A stretch of 64,000 nt of DNA, from NCBI GenBank assembly GCA_002786065.1, contig NHNY01000038.1, forward strand, positions 62,001 to 126,000, read 5' to 3'. The notes under the pieces are model-generated. The model worked only from the letters and a program-made list of their open reading frames with translations, did not search any database and had not been told where the DNA came from. Origin of the DNA: Microcyclospora pomicola (taxonomy: Eukaryota; Ascomycota; Dothideomycetes; Capnodiales). Shown in pieces: positions 34,700 through 46,081 of this stretch (position 1 is the first letter of the stretch; the number at the start of each line of letters is the position of its first letter). Both the position numbers and the translations under genes were made by a program.

Positions 34700-35629
34700 G
34701 TCAGGTAGATCCTGACGAGCAATGATCTGCAAACACCACGTCTAGTCGACGTGATATCCCCGTACGATTTGGTGCAGGCAATATGTCTTTCACGGTGTTC
34801 GCAAAGTATGACTTTTCCCCTCGCGACTGCATCAAGACTGTCACGTTTCGGCGGTTCGAGCCACGATATACAGCTTTCCGGTCTGCCTGCGCTCTTCAGC
34901 TTGGCGTTTTGTACAGATTGCATCCACGACCGCCTAATACATTCCTGTCGGCGACGACCCCATAGACCATTGATCCGGCTAAGTTTCTATTCGGGAAGTC
35001 TGGTGTCTCAGCGGTGTCGATATGCCAGCGAAGTCCAGATACATCGTCATCTGAAAATGACCGGGGGAAGCAAAAGAGGTGGGTGGATGGATCCACATAT
35101 TGGTTGCCTTTGGCATGTTCCTGGTCGCAGGCGGAGTTTTGTTATGTTCCTGGTTTCTTTCCTTTCTCTCGCGACGTGTTGTGTTACATTTTGGTCTGCA
35201 CGTATCAAAAGAGACCCCAACGACAAGCATTATTGGTGGAATATGAGGTGCATGGTCGGAAACAATTCAAAACTTCAAAACAACACTGCTCACGTGTGTG
35301 CCTGTACTTCATCTTAAGGTACCTTATGTTCGTAGACCGCTCTCTTGCATCCATCGTCCCAGCCCAAGTGAAAATGCGAGCACGTACCATGAAGTCATAC
35401 GTACCGTAGGTTCGATACGACATCATGTCTCTGGGAATGCGTCTGATTTGAAAAACGTATACATGCTCTGCGTAATAATCATACATGTACATGTTGCCTT
35501 GAACAAGAAGAAACAAACCTCGCCATCCCCTGCACCGAGTCTCGCTATGCAGCTTTCCGCCATCCATGCAGTCAATATGCGCGTCGTCCAAACCTCAATA
35601 CTACAAATCCACGATAGAGCAGTGCCTTG
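34700..35629. other. Convergent intergenic region with palindrome
   Basis: 930 bp between two convergent genes, far more than 3' ends need. It contains a perfect 12-bp palindrome TAAGGTACCTTA at 35315-35326. No gene is recognised. Confidence 0.55.
35315..35326. repeat. 12-bp palindrome, copy 1
   Basis: The sequence TAAGGTACCTTA is its own reverse complement and recurs exactly at 56092-56103. Both copies lie in gene-free sequence. Confidence 0.7.
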
Positions 35630-37963
35630 CTAAGACCCAGCGTCGCGCCCAGCGACTCTCCGCCAGAGAGCCTCGTCGAGAATACCCCAGGGGTAGTCTT
35701 CACGCGAGGGGAGGGACGGGGCGACGGCGACGGGTTCTCTTGCATTGACAGCCAAGGAGATATTGTTCGGCGTGCTGTTGACTGGGCGGAAGCCGGCGAG
35801 CGCATGCTCGGGGACGTCCATGGCTCGCGCGCTCGCGGGCTTGAGAGTGGCGAGCTGCGGACCACCGGCGAGGAGGGCGCCATGCAGCCGAACGGTGTCG
35901 CAGACTGTGCGGAGGCGGGCGAAAGTTTGCGCGGAGCGGGGCGCGAGGTTGTCGTGTGGACTGGCGCGATCGATGTGCGCGAGCAGGCTGTTGATGAGGG
36001 CGTCGGGTTGCAACATCGAGGTGAGGGCACCTGCTTCCCGGTCGCTGGTGCCGTTGGCGAGGAGGGATCTGGAAGAGGGAGAGGTGCGTGCGAGGAGCAG
36101 GAGGTTGTTGAAGAGAGTGGCGTGGTCGAGGATGACGGCGTGGTGTATTGTGATGGGATCGCGAGCGAGGATGTCGTCGAAGTATTCTTTCAGTGTACAT
36201 GCGCATTGGATGAGGAGCGAAGGGTCCAGGGTGTCGGTCGCGGTCAGCATGCATTGGTAGAGATGGCATGAGATGGCTGGGTAGATGAGTGTTGCGGTGA
36301 GTTGAGGATGCTCACGAGCCAATGCCTTCTGACGTTGCTGAACATTGCGGATGTGTGAATCCAGGTATCCGGAGGATGCTCGCTGTGCTCGGTCCGGCTC
36401 TGCACGCATGGTATCATCGAAGTCCTCGACGAGGTGCATGGCTTCCACGAGGCCAACTGCATTCGCAAGCTCGCGGTCATACTGCGAGACTGTCCGGGCA
36501 CACTGGTGAAGATTGTCCGTCCATCGCATTGGTGACGGCTTGCCGAGAGCCATGATGGAAAGACCAGTACAGAGATAGTAGCTGCCTAGGAAAGCCCGCT
36601 GAGACTCCAAATCAGGCGCCGAGGGACCACGACTGTCAAAGCGTGAGCGGTAGAGGCCCAAGCCAGTCGCCATTCCGGCCAAGAGGCAAAGGTCCTGATA
36701 TAGCTGGACCGTAGAAGCATAGTGATGATGCCATGCGGTGAACGTAAGCAAACCAACGAGCAGATCCGGACTGCTTTCACCCGCGATGATCATTTTGAAC
36801 GACAGCGCAAGTCGAAAAGCCTGGATCAGCAGTTTCTGGATCCGAGGTATTGCTGCGGCCGCAACAATGCATACTGCAAGAGTGGTCATCGGACGGTGGC
36901 TAGCCATGTCGATGGCATTGGCGTCTGCTCGCAATAGCAGGAAAGGAAACTGGGCAGAAACACGGCGGAAGACCGTCATACTTGTTTGGACAAAAGTGTA
37001 ATCTACGTCCGCCAGTAGATCGTCTGAAGCCTACGTGTTGATGTAGCGTCAGTGGTGTATGATTTGTTGGAGAGCTTGACAGTTCGTACATGTTCAAGAC
37101 CAAGTCCATGCAAGAACAAAGATCGGAAGGACGCACTGCCATTATGGGACAGATCCTGCTTGGCCATCAATGCATCTTTGACGACGCTTGGCATCACAGG
37201 GGCTCTGGCAGGAGCAGGATGTGCTTGAACGAACGCCGGCTCTGACGGGGTGTGGTGGTCAAGCAGGTCTGCCAGAGGGATCCCTTGGCTTCCCTTGGGC
37301 GACATACCGCCATAGCCGCTTAGTGCACGACGTTTGCGAGGTTTTGGTATCGCAGGCAGACACACTCGTTGCATTCGGTGGCATCTGTAGTAGATTTGTG
37401 AGCAAAGGATCAACAGTCATGATATGTCAGTGGCAAATAGTGATTGCCCACCACTCGATCGGCGACGTTCTCCCTTGAAGCCACACAATGCAACGCCGTT
37501 GAGCATGAGAGAACAGCCATCGTATTATGACCCAACAAGACGGACATCCGACACAACCAAACGAACGGAAGCTGAATCGTAGGCGTGGGGAGCTCGGATA
37601 GCGCGAGTACATAAGCGCGGTCGTCGGACGCATCACGACAAACGCCGTCACACTACTTCCCACTCACCTTTCACACTTGCCCACCACCCCCGGCACCGGA
37701 GAGGCCACGCACTTCATCTTCAATCCGGCACATGTCCGGCATGCGCTGTTTCGCGGCTGTCGCTGGCGTTTGCGCTTCTGCTCGCCCTCGCCCTCGCCAT
37801 CGTCGGACGACTGCTTGGTTGATGCTGCTGCTGCGGGTGGGTGTGCATGATTGTGCTCCGGGCTTGCGCGGCGGGCGAATGCGCCTTCGGTCGTGATATT
37901 ATTCGTGTGGGCGTCGTTGGTGGTCGTGGGAGTGGTCTGCCGTTGCGGCTCATGACTGGACAT
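35630..37963 (-). CDS. Zn2Cys6 fungal transcription factor
   Basis: Exons 37963-37668, 37384-37090 and 37030-35630 (introns 283 and 59 nt) encode 663 residues. A disordered His/Thr/Ala N terminus and a basic run (KRKRQRQPR) lead into a binuclear zinc cluster, C75-x2-C78-x6-C85-x11-C97-x2-C100-x6-C107. The first intron falls inside the cluster between C97 and C100, and splicing restores KCERCHRMQRVC followed by LPAIPKPRKRR, which confirms the junction. The long loop between the third and fourth cysteines (VASPVPGVVGK) and the RKR tail are shared by a subset of fungal regulators. The rest is a helical regulatory region (SRFDSRGPSAPDLESQRAFL, SQYDRELANAVGLVEAMHLV) without the classical middle-homology signature being obvious. 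The C-terminal ~200 codons are GC-rich. A nuclear, sequence-specific regulator; targets unknown. Confidence 0.9.
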
Positions 37964-38861
37964 GCTTCGGGCGGCCTATCCTACTCACAAGCAGACCACT
38001 CCATTCGCGCAACATGAAAGGGAAAGGAGCGGTAGACCACAAGAGCCGGACGACGACGACAGGACATAGTCATGCTGCAGGCAGCTCGGGGCGCTCGTTG
38101 CGCGCTCAGCGGATCATACGGAAAACGCATCAAACAGCGCGCAGGACATCCTCGGCGCATTCGTCTAGTTCTATCCGGATGTCCTCCATTTCCCGTGTCG
38201 GAACGAGGACGCGAGCGATAGCGTGGCCTGTTCTGATCGAACCGTCGAAGAGGCTTGAAGGCTGACTGGCTGGGTGTATGTGCAGGCAGCCAGGTGTGTT
38301 CGGTGCGAGAGTGATGTACAAGAAGACCTTCCTTCACTACTGCCTGCGCTATATCCGCTCCCCAGGCACAGCCGCACAGGTCGAGTACACGCAAGTTTTA
38401 AGCATCTGGGGAAGACGAGACTAATGCTCGGCAACGCTTCCGCCTCGATCGAAAGTGCTCGGCTTGCCGGCCACTACCCCCACAGCTACCTATATCAGGT
38501 ACAGGTACTCCCAGTTGATCGCCCCGTGACTCCGGTCTGAGCCGACTACTTCCGTTGCTGCATTGCCTGTGTTGGCCAAACCTTCTATGAGCCCATCTGA
38601 AACACCGGGCTCTCATAGTCTCCCATTCCAATTACATACAGGTATGCATGGAGGGCTGGAGCGGCCGAAGGTATCAATAACGACGTCATTCTCCAAGAAT
38701 GAGAGCACAGCGATTTCCCTTGGTCATCTCTCATAACGCGTACTATCGTAGCCGTCCGGTTGCACGTTCTCTACTGTACATCGGCACATTGGGATTTGCA
38801 CCTATCGTACATCACTCACGTACTATATCTAAACATATACTGCGCAACAATACTAGCAACC
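37964..38861. other. Intergenic, nothing recognised
   Basis: About 900 bp with the promoter of the zinc-cluster regulator and the 3' end of the Cid2-like gene. No further feature is supported. Confidence 0.55.
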
Positions 38862-39501
38862 TCATCGCCGTCGTCTCCAGTCCTCAAAGTCCTGCTCATA
38901 ACCCACCGCAGCGTCTTGACATCTCTCAATCATCACGTTCCACGTCCGCGTGCGGATGATCTTCTCCACAGCCCTCTCGTTCCGCATCAGTGATGCCAAA
39001 GCTTCGGTCCTAGTATCTTGAGGAAAGTATCTCGCGCTGTATGGATCCAGCCTCTCATCGATGATCCGTTCGCGTGCCCGTGCATCCTGCTCCTGTCGCA
39101 GGACATGATCCGGATCGTCCGGGTCTGGCGAAGTCGCGACGCCCGCGCAGTAGTTTAGCACATCACTCCTGCTCTGCCACGAGGGAAAGAGCACCTTGCC
39201 CTTGAAACTCTCACAGGCCTCACTCGCGATTGGTCTGCGAGAGCGTGGCGCGATCGTAGAGGTCGATGCCGGATCGAAGGTGGAAGAGGTGCCGGGCGTC
39301 ACGAGAGCGTTGAGTTGCTGGGATATCGTGTCGTCGATGGTGCTCCGCGAAAGCCGGAGGAAGTCTGTCAAGGCGCTGGCGTAAGTGAGCTGGGAAGCAA
39401 TAACGACAACCTATCACAAACAAAGGCTGCTTACCTCTCAAAGCCGTCTGATTGAAGCAGAAGCGTGGCGTCAGAAGTGGTTGGTCGGGTACGTTGGACA
39501 T
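38862..39501 (-). CDS. CID2: Caffeine-induced death protein 2 (Cid2) family
   Basis: Exons 39501-39435 and 39364-38862 (70-nt intron) give 189 residues. Of several AG acceptors only the last one, TTGACAG, keeps phase and rebuilds NQTALRDFLRLSRSTIDDTI, the conserved start of the family. Further conserved blocks are VLFPSWQSRSDVLNYCAGVA, then TSPDPDDPD, RERIIDERLDPYSARYFP and RNERAVEKIIRTRTWNVMIE. The family is named after an S. pombe gene linked to caffeine tolerance; it is related to yeast and fungal proteins of mitochondrial intermembrane or unknown function, and the biochemical role is not established. The N-terminal LTPRFCFNQT is typical. No catalytic residues are known. It diverges from the DNA ligase gene. 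Confidence 0.85.
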
Positions 39502-40002
39502 TGTCGGCGGCGCCGCAGGATGTATGACCGGAGCTTGAATGGGGGCGGCAGACGTGACTTGTTTCCAAAGAAGTTGCGCCAGCTTGATTCGACGTGACTA
39601 GCTGGACTGTTGGCTGCTTTCAATATATAGATCGACTGGAAGAGTAATGCGAAAGTGTTGTCGTCACATGCAATAGATGTAGAGATGAAATGCTTACATC
39701 ATTTCGTGTCTGCCGCCTGACGCGTTCACTTCCACTTCACGCGTGCGCCCACCCCGGAACACCAGCAGCCTGCTTAGACATATCATTTCCTGATTGACAC
39801 ATAACTCATGCAATGGACTCGCTGGGCTGCTCTACGTCTGAACTCTTACTTAAACTACAAATCTAGTCACCAGGTCCGACTATTGTCAGGAAGTGCAAAA
39901 CGAACCGCATCATCGTCCTCCACCCCACCGCATGCGCACCAAGCTCGAATACATCACCGGAGGACTCCAGGAGCAAGTCCCGACCTCCGTCTCGTCCTGA
40001 GG
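39502..40002. promoter_or_regulatory. Divergent promoter CID2 / CDC9, with upstream in-frame ligase start
   Basis: About 500 bp to the canonical nuclear start of DNA ligase. The last 195 bp (39808-40002) are an open, in-frame extension of the ligase gene beginning with ATG, so the true untranslated interval may be only about 306 bp. Confidence 0.55.
39808..40002 (+). other. In-frame mitochondrial presequence extension of DNA ligase I
   Basis: From ATG 39808 the frame runs without stop into the nuclear start at 40003, adding 65 residues: MQWTRWAALRLNSYLNYKSS, then HQVRLLSGSAKRTASSSSTP and an Arg/His-rich end. There are about a dozen basic residues and a single acidic one, and an amphipathic start with Trp and Leu, all features of a matrix-targeting signal. 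It could also be untranslated leader that is open by chance. Confidence 0.6.
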
Positions 40003-42821
40003 ATGGCTCCCAAACAAGCCACGCTGGGGTATGTAAAGCCTGCGCAACAAACTTTAGGGTGCGGTTGGTCCCCAACCTCTGCGCCTCACATGATCTGTCC
40101 ATTGACGAATCGTGCAGAAAGTTCTTCGGCAATCCCAATGGTCCAAAGCTTGCTGCACAGCAGTCGAAGCTGAAGTTCTCATCCAAAGCCAACGGCGCTC
40201 AGCAAGGCAAGGAGAACGAGAATGATAATGTCAAGGAAGAAGAAAGTGAGCGGGGAGTCGTGGACAATGCTGAGAGTGGTGAGGAGGACGTCAAGATGGA
40301 GGATGCCGAGACGGTCAAGGCTGAGGGTGCTGCTGGTGAGGCTGAGACACCGGTAAAGCTGGAGAGCAGTCCTCCTGCATCGTCCAAGAAGCGCTCGGCG
40401 TCTGAGACAGTTGAAGAGGATGATGCGATGGATGAAGATGAAGAGCCACCCTCGAAGAAGCAGCGACAAAAGCCGGCCCAGGCTGAAGCCAGCAAGAAAA
40501 CTATCGTTCCAAAGAAGGAGACGACACATACCAACGGGTCCGCCAAAAAGACGCAAGCGACGAAGCCCCTTGCAACAGATTCAAGAAAAAGTGTGGAACG
40601 TGACGATAGCATCGACGACCGCAAAGCTCCGGCGATTAAAGCAGAGGCTGCTGCGACTGTAGAGGATGCGGGTCAAGAAACGGATCAAGCCACCGCTTCT
40701 GAAGATGATGCTTCGGAAGTGTCAGACGAGGACGAGAAGCCTGCAGTAGCAGCAAAAGCACGAGAGAAGATTCAAAGCACGCTGAAATCAACATCAAAAT
40801 CAGCATATCCGGACTGGAAGGCTGGAGAGCCTGTACCTTATGCGGCCCTGTGCACAACCTTTTCGAAGATCGAGATGACAACAAAGCGGCTTGAGATTCT
40901 GGCTCTGTGCGCAGCATTCCTTCGCCAGGTCGCGAGACTCACGCCGGATGATCTGCTGCCTACCGTGTTGCTCATGATTGGCAAGCTCGCCGCTGATTAT
41001 GCTGGCGTTGAGCTCGGAATAGGCGAATCTTTGATCATGAAAGCCATTGGTGAAACTACTGGTCGTAGCCTTAAGATTATCAAGGACGACCAACAGAAGA
41101 TTGGCGACCTGGGTCTGGTGGCTGCCAAGAGTAGATCAAATCAGCCAACCATGTTCAAGCCCAAGCCGTTGACTGTGCGTGGCGTGCATGAAGGGCTGAT
41201 GAAGATTGCGACTGTCGAAGGTCAAGGCTCACAAACACGAAAGGTCGATGGCATCAAGAAGCTTTTATCATCCGCCGACGTAGGGCTCGCCAAAGGCCAG
41301 TCGGTGGACATCACGCAAGACAAAGGCGGCCCCAGCGAGTCAAAGTTCATCATTCGAGCTCTTGAGGGCAAGATGAGGCTTGGACTGGCTGACAGGAACT
41401 TGCAGGTCGCTCTCGCTCATGCGATGGTGGCTCATTCTGTCTCTCAAGACGGCAGCAAGGCTCCGTCCGAGGAACAACTCAAGAAAGGCGAGGAGGTGTT
41501 CAAAGCCGTCTACAACGAGTTGCCCAGCTACGAGGTTGTGGTCCCGGCAATGCTCAAGGATGGTATCTGGCGGCTGAGAGAGTCATGCAAACTACGACCT
41601 GGAGTGCCACTGAAACCTATGCTGGCCAAGCCCACCAAATCTCTCGGTGAGGTCTTGGATCGATTTGAGGGCAAAGATTTCACATGTGAGTACAAGTACG
41701 ATGGCGAACGTGCTCAGATACACTTCGTTGCGCACGAGTCGGAAGAGGATTTTGCAACGACTGTGGCGCCAACAGCTGGAAAGTCAGACCGAGGCGTATC
41801 AAACATCTTCTCACGAAACAGCGAAGATCTCAGCAAGAAATATCCCGACATCCTCGCCAAACTACCACAATGGGTCAAGCCTGGCACCAAGAGCTTTGTT
41901 CTCGACTGCGAGACTGTTGCGTGGGACGTGGAGAAGAAACACGTACTACCCTTCCAACAACTCATGACACGCAAGAAGAAGGATGTCAAGGTCGAAGACG
42001 TCAAGATCAAGGTCTGCGTGTTCGCCTTCGACCTGCTCTTCCTCGACGGCGAAGCCCTGGTGAACAAACCGTTCCGTGAGCGTCGCGATCTGATGTATGG
42101 TGCCTTCGAAGAAGTCGAGGGCGAGTTCACCTTCGCCAAGTACGGCAACACGCGCGAGATCGAGGAGATCCAGACCCTGCTCGAAGACTCGGTCAAAGCG
42201 TCGTGCGAGGGGCTGATGGTCAAGATGCTCGACGGTGTCGAGTCGCACTACGAGCCCTCGCGCCGCTCGCAGAACTGGCTCAAGGTGAAGAAAGACTACC
42301 TGTCGGGCGCGGGCGACTCGCTCGACCTCGTCGTGCTGGGCGCCTACTACGGCAAAGGCAAGCGGACCTCCGTTTACGGCGCCTTCCACCTCGCCTGCTA
42401 CAACCCGCACACGGAGCAGTACGAAACGCTTTGCAACATCGGCACCGGCTTCTCCGAGGCCCTGCTCGCCGAGCTGCACGCCACCCTCGCCCCGCTCGTC
42501 ATCGACCGCCCCAAGCCCTTCTACCACCACTCCGAGGGCAAGAACGACCAGCCCGACGTCTGGTTCGAGCCCCGCTTCGTCTGGGAGGTCAAGACCGCCG
42601 ACCTGACGCTCAGCCCGCGATACCGCGCCGCCGCGTCCGAGCTGGGCACCGACGGCGTGCACAAGGGCGTCAGCCTGCGCTTCCCGCGCTTCATTCGCGT
42701 GCGTGATGATAAGAAGCCGGACGCGGCGACGAGCAGCGCGCAGGTCGCCGAGATGTATCGGAAGCAGGAGTCGGTGGGCAAGGAGAGTAAGGGCGGGGTG
42801 GACGAAGATTTCGAGTATTGA
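40003..42821 (+). CDS. CDC9: DNA ligase I (ATP-dependent), Cdc9
   Basis: Exons 40003-40058 and 40118-42821 (59-nt intron) encode 919 residues from this start. The splice rebuilds a PCNA-interacting PIP box, QQTLGKFFGN, at the extreme N terminus. A long acidic, Lys/Glu-rich disordered region follows (to ~240), then the helical DNA-binding domain (YAALCTTFSKIEMTTKRLEI), the adenylation domain with catalytic lysine in CEYKYDGERAQIH (~545), and EGLMVKML, then LKVKKDYL and the OB fold with GAYYGKGKRTSVYG and RFPRFIRVRDDKK. The enzyme seals nicks using ATP in Okazaki-fragment joining and excision repair. An ATG at 39808 extends the same frame by 65 codons with a basic, hydroxylated sequence that looks like a mitochondrial presequence; yeast CDC9 makes nuclear and mitochondrial forms this way. 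Codons become strongly GC-ending after ~42030. Confidence 0.97.
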
Positions 42822-43160
42822 GCCCGAATCGTGGCTTGGCTGATGGTTCTGCATTTACGTGACATGTGTATCATCTTGCTCAGGTGTGAATCGAACAAAG
42901 GTTATCCCTGTATGTATACAAAATGTGGTATCATGTTGACGAACGAGACTGTGACCATGAAAGAGCCCTTGCATTTTGATCCGAGCATTGCTGCGTGCAG
43001 TATTTACACCTGACTCCTCGCCAGACGCATTTTGATAATTCGCTTGATTGACTTGGCTAGACTGTCTGATACACTAAAAACCCACGGTAACCTGTCTGAT
43101 GCAGAAGCGGACAGCTTTAATTACCATCCCTCCTGACACATCCAACGCAACTTGGAGCGC
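42822..43160. other. Convergent intergenic gap CDC9 / TUB2
   Basis: 339 bp between two stop codons, holding both 3' ends. No tRNA or other gene is seen. Confidence 0.6.
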
Positions 43161-44797
43161 TTACTCCTCGCCCTCGAGTGGCGCCTCCTCATCGTACTCC
43201 TCCTCGCCCTCAGAGACGGAGGCCTCCTGGTACTGCTGGTACTCAGACACCAAATCGTTCATGTTGCTCTCAGCCTCAGTGAACTCCATCTCGTCCATAC
43301 CCTCACCAGTGTACCAGTGCAAGAAAGCCTTGCGCCTGAACATGGCAGTGAATTGGTCACCAACACGCTTGAAGAGCTCCTGGATGGAGGTGCTGTTGCC
43401 GACGAAAGTGGACGACATCTTCAGGCCACGCGGTGGGATGGAGCAGAGTGCGGTCTGGACGTTGTTGGGGATCCACTCGACGAAGTAGGCAGTGTTCTTG
43501 TTCTGGACATTGCGGATCTGGTCCTCAACCTCCTTCATGGAGACCTTGCCACGGTAGATGGCAGAGCAGGTAAGGTAACGACCGTTGCGGAAGTCAGATG
43601 CGGCCATCATGTTCTTGGGGTCGAACATCTGCTGTGTGAGCTCGGGCACGCTGACGGCACGGAAGCTGTTGGCGCCACGGCTGGTAAGAGGAGCGAATCC
43701 GACCATGAAGAAGTGGAGACGCGGGAAGGGAACCATGTTGACAGCCAGCTTGCGGAGATCGCTGTTGAGTTGGCCGGGGAATCGCAGGCAAGTGGTCACA
43801 CCAGACATGACGGCAGAGACAAGGTGGTTCAAGTCACCGTAGCTTGGGTTGCTGAGCTTAAGGGTGCGGATGCAGATGTCGTACAGGGCCTCGTTGTCGA
43901 TACAGAAGGTCTCGTCAGAGTTCTCGACAAGCTGGTGGACGGACAGGGTGGCGTTGTATGGCTCGACGACGGTGTCAGAGACCTTGGGGGAAGGCATGAC
44001 GGAGAAGGTGGCCATCATGCGGTCGGGGAACTCCTCGCGGATCTTGGAGATCAAAAGCGTACCCATACCAGCACCAGTACCACCTCCAAGGGAGTGGGTG
44101 ATCTGGAAACCCTGAAGGCAGTCGCAGCCCTCAGCCTCACGACGGACGACATCAAGAACCTGATCCACCAACTCGGCACCCTCAGTGTAATGACCCTTGG
44201 CCCAGTTGTTGCCAGCACCTGATTGACCGAAAACGAAGTTATCGGGACGGAAGAGTTGACCGAAAGGACCAGCGCGGACTGCGTCCATGGTACCTGGCTC
44301 GAGATCGACGAGGACGGCGCGAGGAACGTATTTGTTGCCAGAAGCCTGTAGTACAGGAGAAGAGATTAGCTTTTGGGTCAGGCTTGGCGGGGTCGTAAGA
44401 GAGTATATACCTCGTTGAAGTACACGTTCATGCGCTCGAGCTGGAGGTCGGAAGTGCCATTGTACCTGCATTTTGTCAGCAACGCGTTCTGATGCGCGTG
44501 TTTAACGCCAATACATACACTCCGGAGCCGTCGAGGCCATGCTCGCCAGAAATGGTCTGCCAGAAAGCAGCACCAATTTGGTTACCCTGTGAAGAGCGTC
44601 AGTCTGCAAGCTCGACAGCCACTGCTGATCTGCTAACTTACACACTGGCCGGTCTGGAGATGGACCTATTTGGCAGAAGAAATGTCAGCTGGAGTCCTTG
44701 TTGCTGCCAGAAGACTGGACGCGCGCCCCGCGTCGAGGTTTTGTGCGGCTTTCTGTCAGGGGCAGTGGGTAGAAGCTGGACTCACGATTTCACGCAT
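43161..44797 (-). CDS. TUB2: Beta-tubulin
   Basis: Five exons, 44797-44786, 44665-44642, 44586-44519, 44465-44411 and 44345-43161, give 447 residues, the standard length. The small 5' exons encode [12 protein letters not shown] and [20 protein letters not shown], the usual cluster of short N-terminal exons in ascomycete beta-tubulin genes. The GTP-binding loop GGGTGAGMG (140-148) and the acidic C-terminal tail ending [13 protein letters not shown] are present. Beta-tubulin pairs with alpha-tubulin to build microtubules for mitosis and hyphal transport. The autoregulatory MREI start is intact. Residues His6, Phe167, Glu198 and Phe200, at which benzimidazole resistance mutations are known, all have the sensitive (wild-type) state. 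Codons are highly biased, as expected for a strongly expressed gene. Diverges from the gene at 45159. Confidence 0.99.
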
Positions 44798-45158
44798 TGT
44801 GGGAAATGTGGTGTTCTTCTCGTCGACGTGAACAAGGTTGATGTGGATGGGAAAGGGTAGGTCGAACTGAGCGGCTGGGTGATGGAAGGGTGGTCGAGGA
44901 ACTGGGCCAAGGACGAGGTGTAGACGGGCAAGAGGGAGGAGATGCGGTGAGGCAGCCGTGTTTGGCGCACAAGAATCAACAAGTGGTGGGGAAACTCTGT
45001 GATTGGCGCTGTTGGACCGGATCGTGCCGCCGGATAGCGCAGGTCGCGAGCAAGGGTTCGATTATGTAACCGCATGCCGCATTGAGCTTTGCGACTTCAA
45101 CTCTACCATCTATTCGATATTGCTCCAGCTTCGTCTCTCGCTGTGTGTATCATCCAAA
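44798..45158. promoter_or_regulatory. Divergent promoter TUB2 / mitochondrial protein gene
   Basis: 361 bp between ATGs, with CT-rich tracts upstream of TUB2 on its own strand. Both promoters must lie here. Confidence 0.55.
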
Positions 45159-45989
45159 ATGGCGAGCCTACGTCTACTTGCTCCTCGAGCTAGCTTGAAC
45201 CTCCACTCCAAACAGCTGCAGCAACGATCGCTTCTTCCGGCATTGCGCCATGCTTCTACATCTCCTCCCAAACCTCGAGTCCTCGAAAAGCCCGAACGCT
45301 TCAACCCTCCATCCCATCCATCTCGCATACGGCCAAAGCCCAAATACTACGGTCCTGACCTCAGCGAGCATGAGCGTAAGGCTCAACGAACGCGCCAATA
45401 CCCCCACATGATGCCGGAGGAGGGCACATTCTTGCACTGGTTCCTGACGAACCGAAATATTCACCTATTCATCTCCATGGTACCGTGACCTTGGTTATTA
45501 ACAAGACTGTTCTACAATGGGCTAACACGTCGTTTTGTAACCTAGTCAATTCTACTAACATTAGTATTCACGATCTGGCTGCAAGACTTCCTTACAACTA
45601 CCCCATTCCGCAACCTGCTGCCGCCGAACAGCATGGCCATTACCCATCCGTTCTCCTACCTGGCGCGCTGGTGGGAAGTCTATCGTCTACATGTCGAGCA
45701 CGTCTCTGCCGAGACCGCCGAACGACGTAAAGCCCGCGTTGATGATGCGGAGAAGCGCAAAGAGTACCGCAAAGCTCACGGTATAGAGGACCAGGAGAAG
45801 AAGCTACTAGGCAGTTGGGCGACGGAGGAGTCGCCAATGATCAGACGAGGTGGCGAGGCGCAGGTCGTACGTGTAGACGAGGATGCATCACCAATTGCCG
45901 CCGAATCGAAACAAGAGACCTACGTGGACTTCGAGGGCAAACTGCAGGATGCGAGTCAAGCGAAGAAGAAGTGGTTTGGAATATGGTGA
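45159..45989 (+). CDS. Mitochondrial single-pass membrane protein, unknown function
   Basis: Exons 45159-45479 and 45546-45989 (66-nt intron) encode 254 residues. The acceptor AACCTAG at 45545 is used because it keeps phase; the later ATTAG does not. The N terminus MASLRLLAPRASLNLHSKQL followed by QQRSLLPALRHAST is a clear mitochondrial presequence. HMMPEEGTFLHWFLTNRNIH precedes a hydrophobic segment formed across the junction (LFISMSILLTLVFTIWL), then FRNLLPPNS, a helical segment (WWEVYRLHVEHVSAETAERR, then KARVDDAEKRKEYRKAHG) and a polar tail. I recall this arrangement in uncharacterised proteins of many Pezizomycotina. Topology suggests the inner membrane with one span. No enzymatic motif. 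Its 3' end lies only 92 bp from that of the G-patch gene, so the transcripts probably overlap. Confidence 0.84.
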
Positions 45990-46081
45990 TTACGCATTGG
46001 GTATCACTCATGTTCACCAGTGCGGCGGATTTGCACGAGACCAGTGGAGAAGGGCTTCGCTCTCCTACCCACCGAATGATC

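Noticed and set aside
41946-42854. 302-codon minus-strand open frame opposite DNA ligase I
   Set aside because: It arises from the GC-rich codons of the ligase 3' part, where stops are rare on the other strand. No domain is seen.
42875-42910. Possible tRNA B-box (TTCGATTC on the minus strand)
   Set aside because: Flanking bases do not form a T-arm stem and no A-box or acceptor stem is found.
43152-44222. 356-codon plus-strand open frame opposite beta-tubulin
   Set aside because: A known shadow of strongly biased tubulin codons; the minus strand encodes a perfect tubulin.
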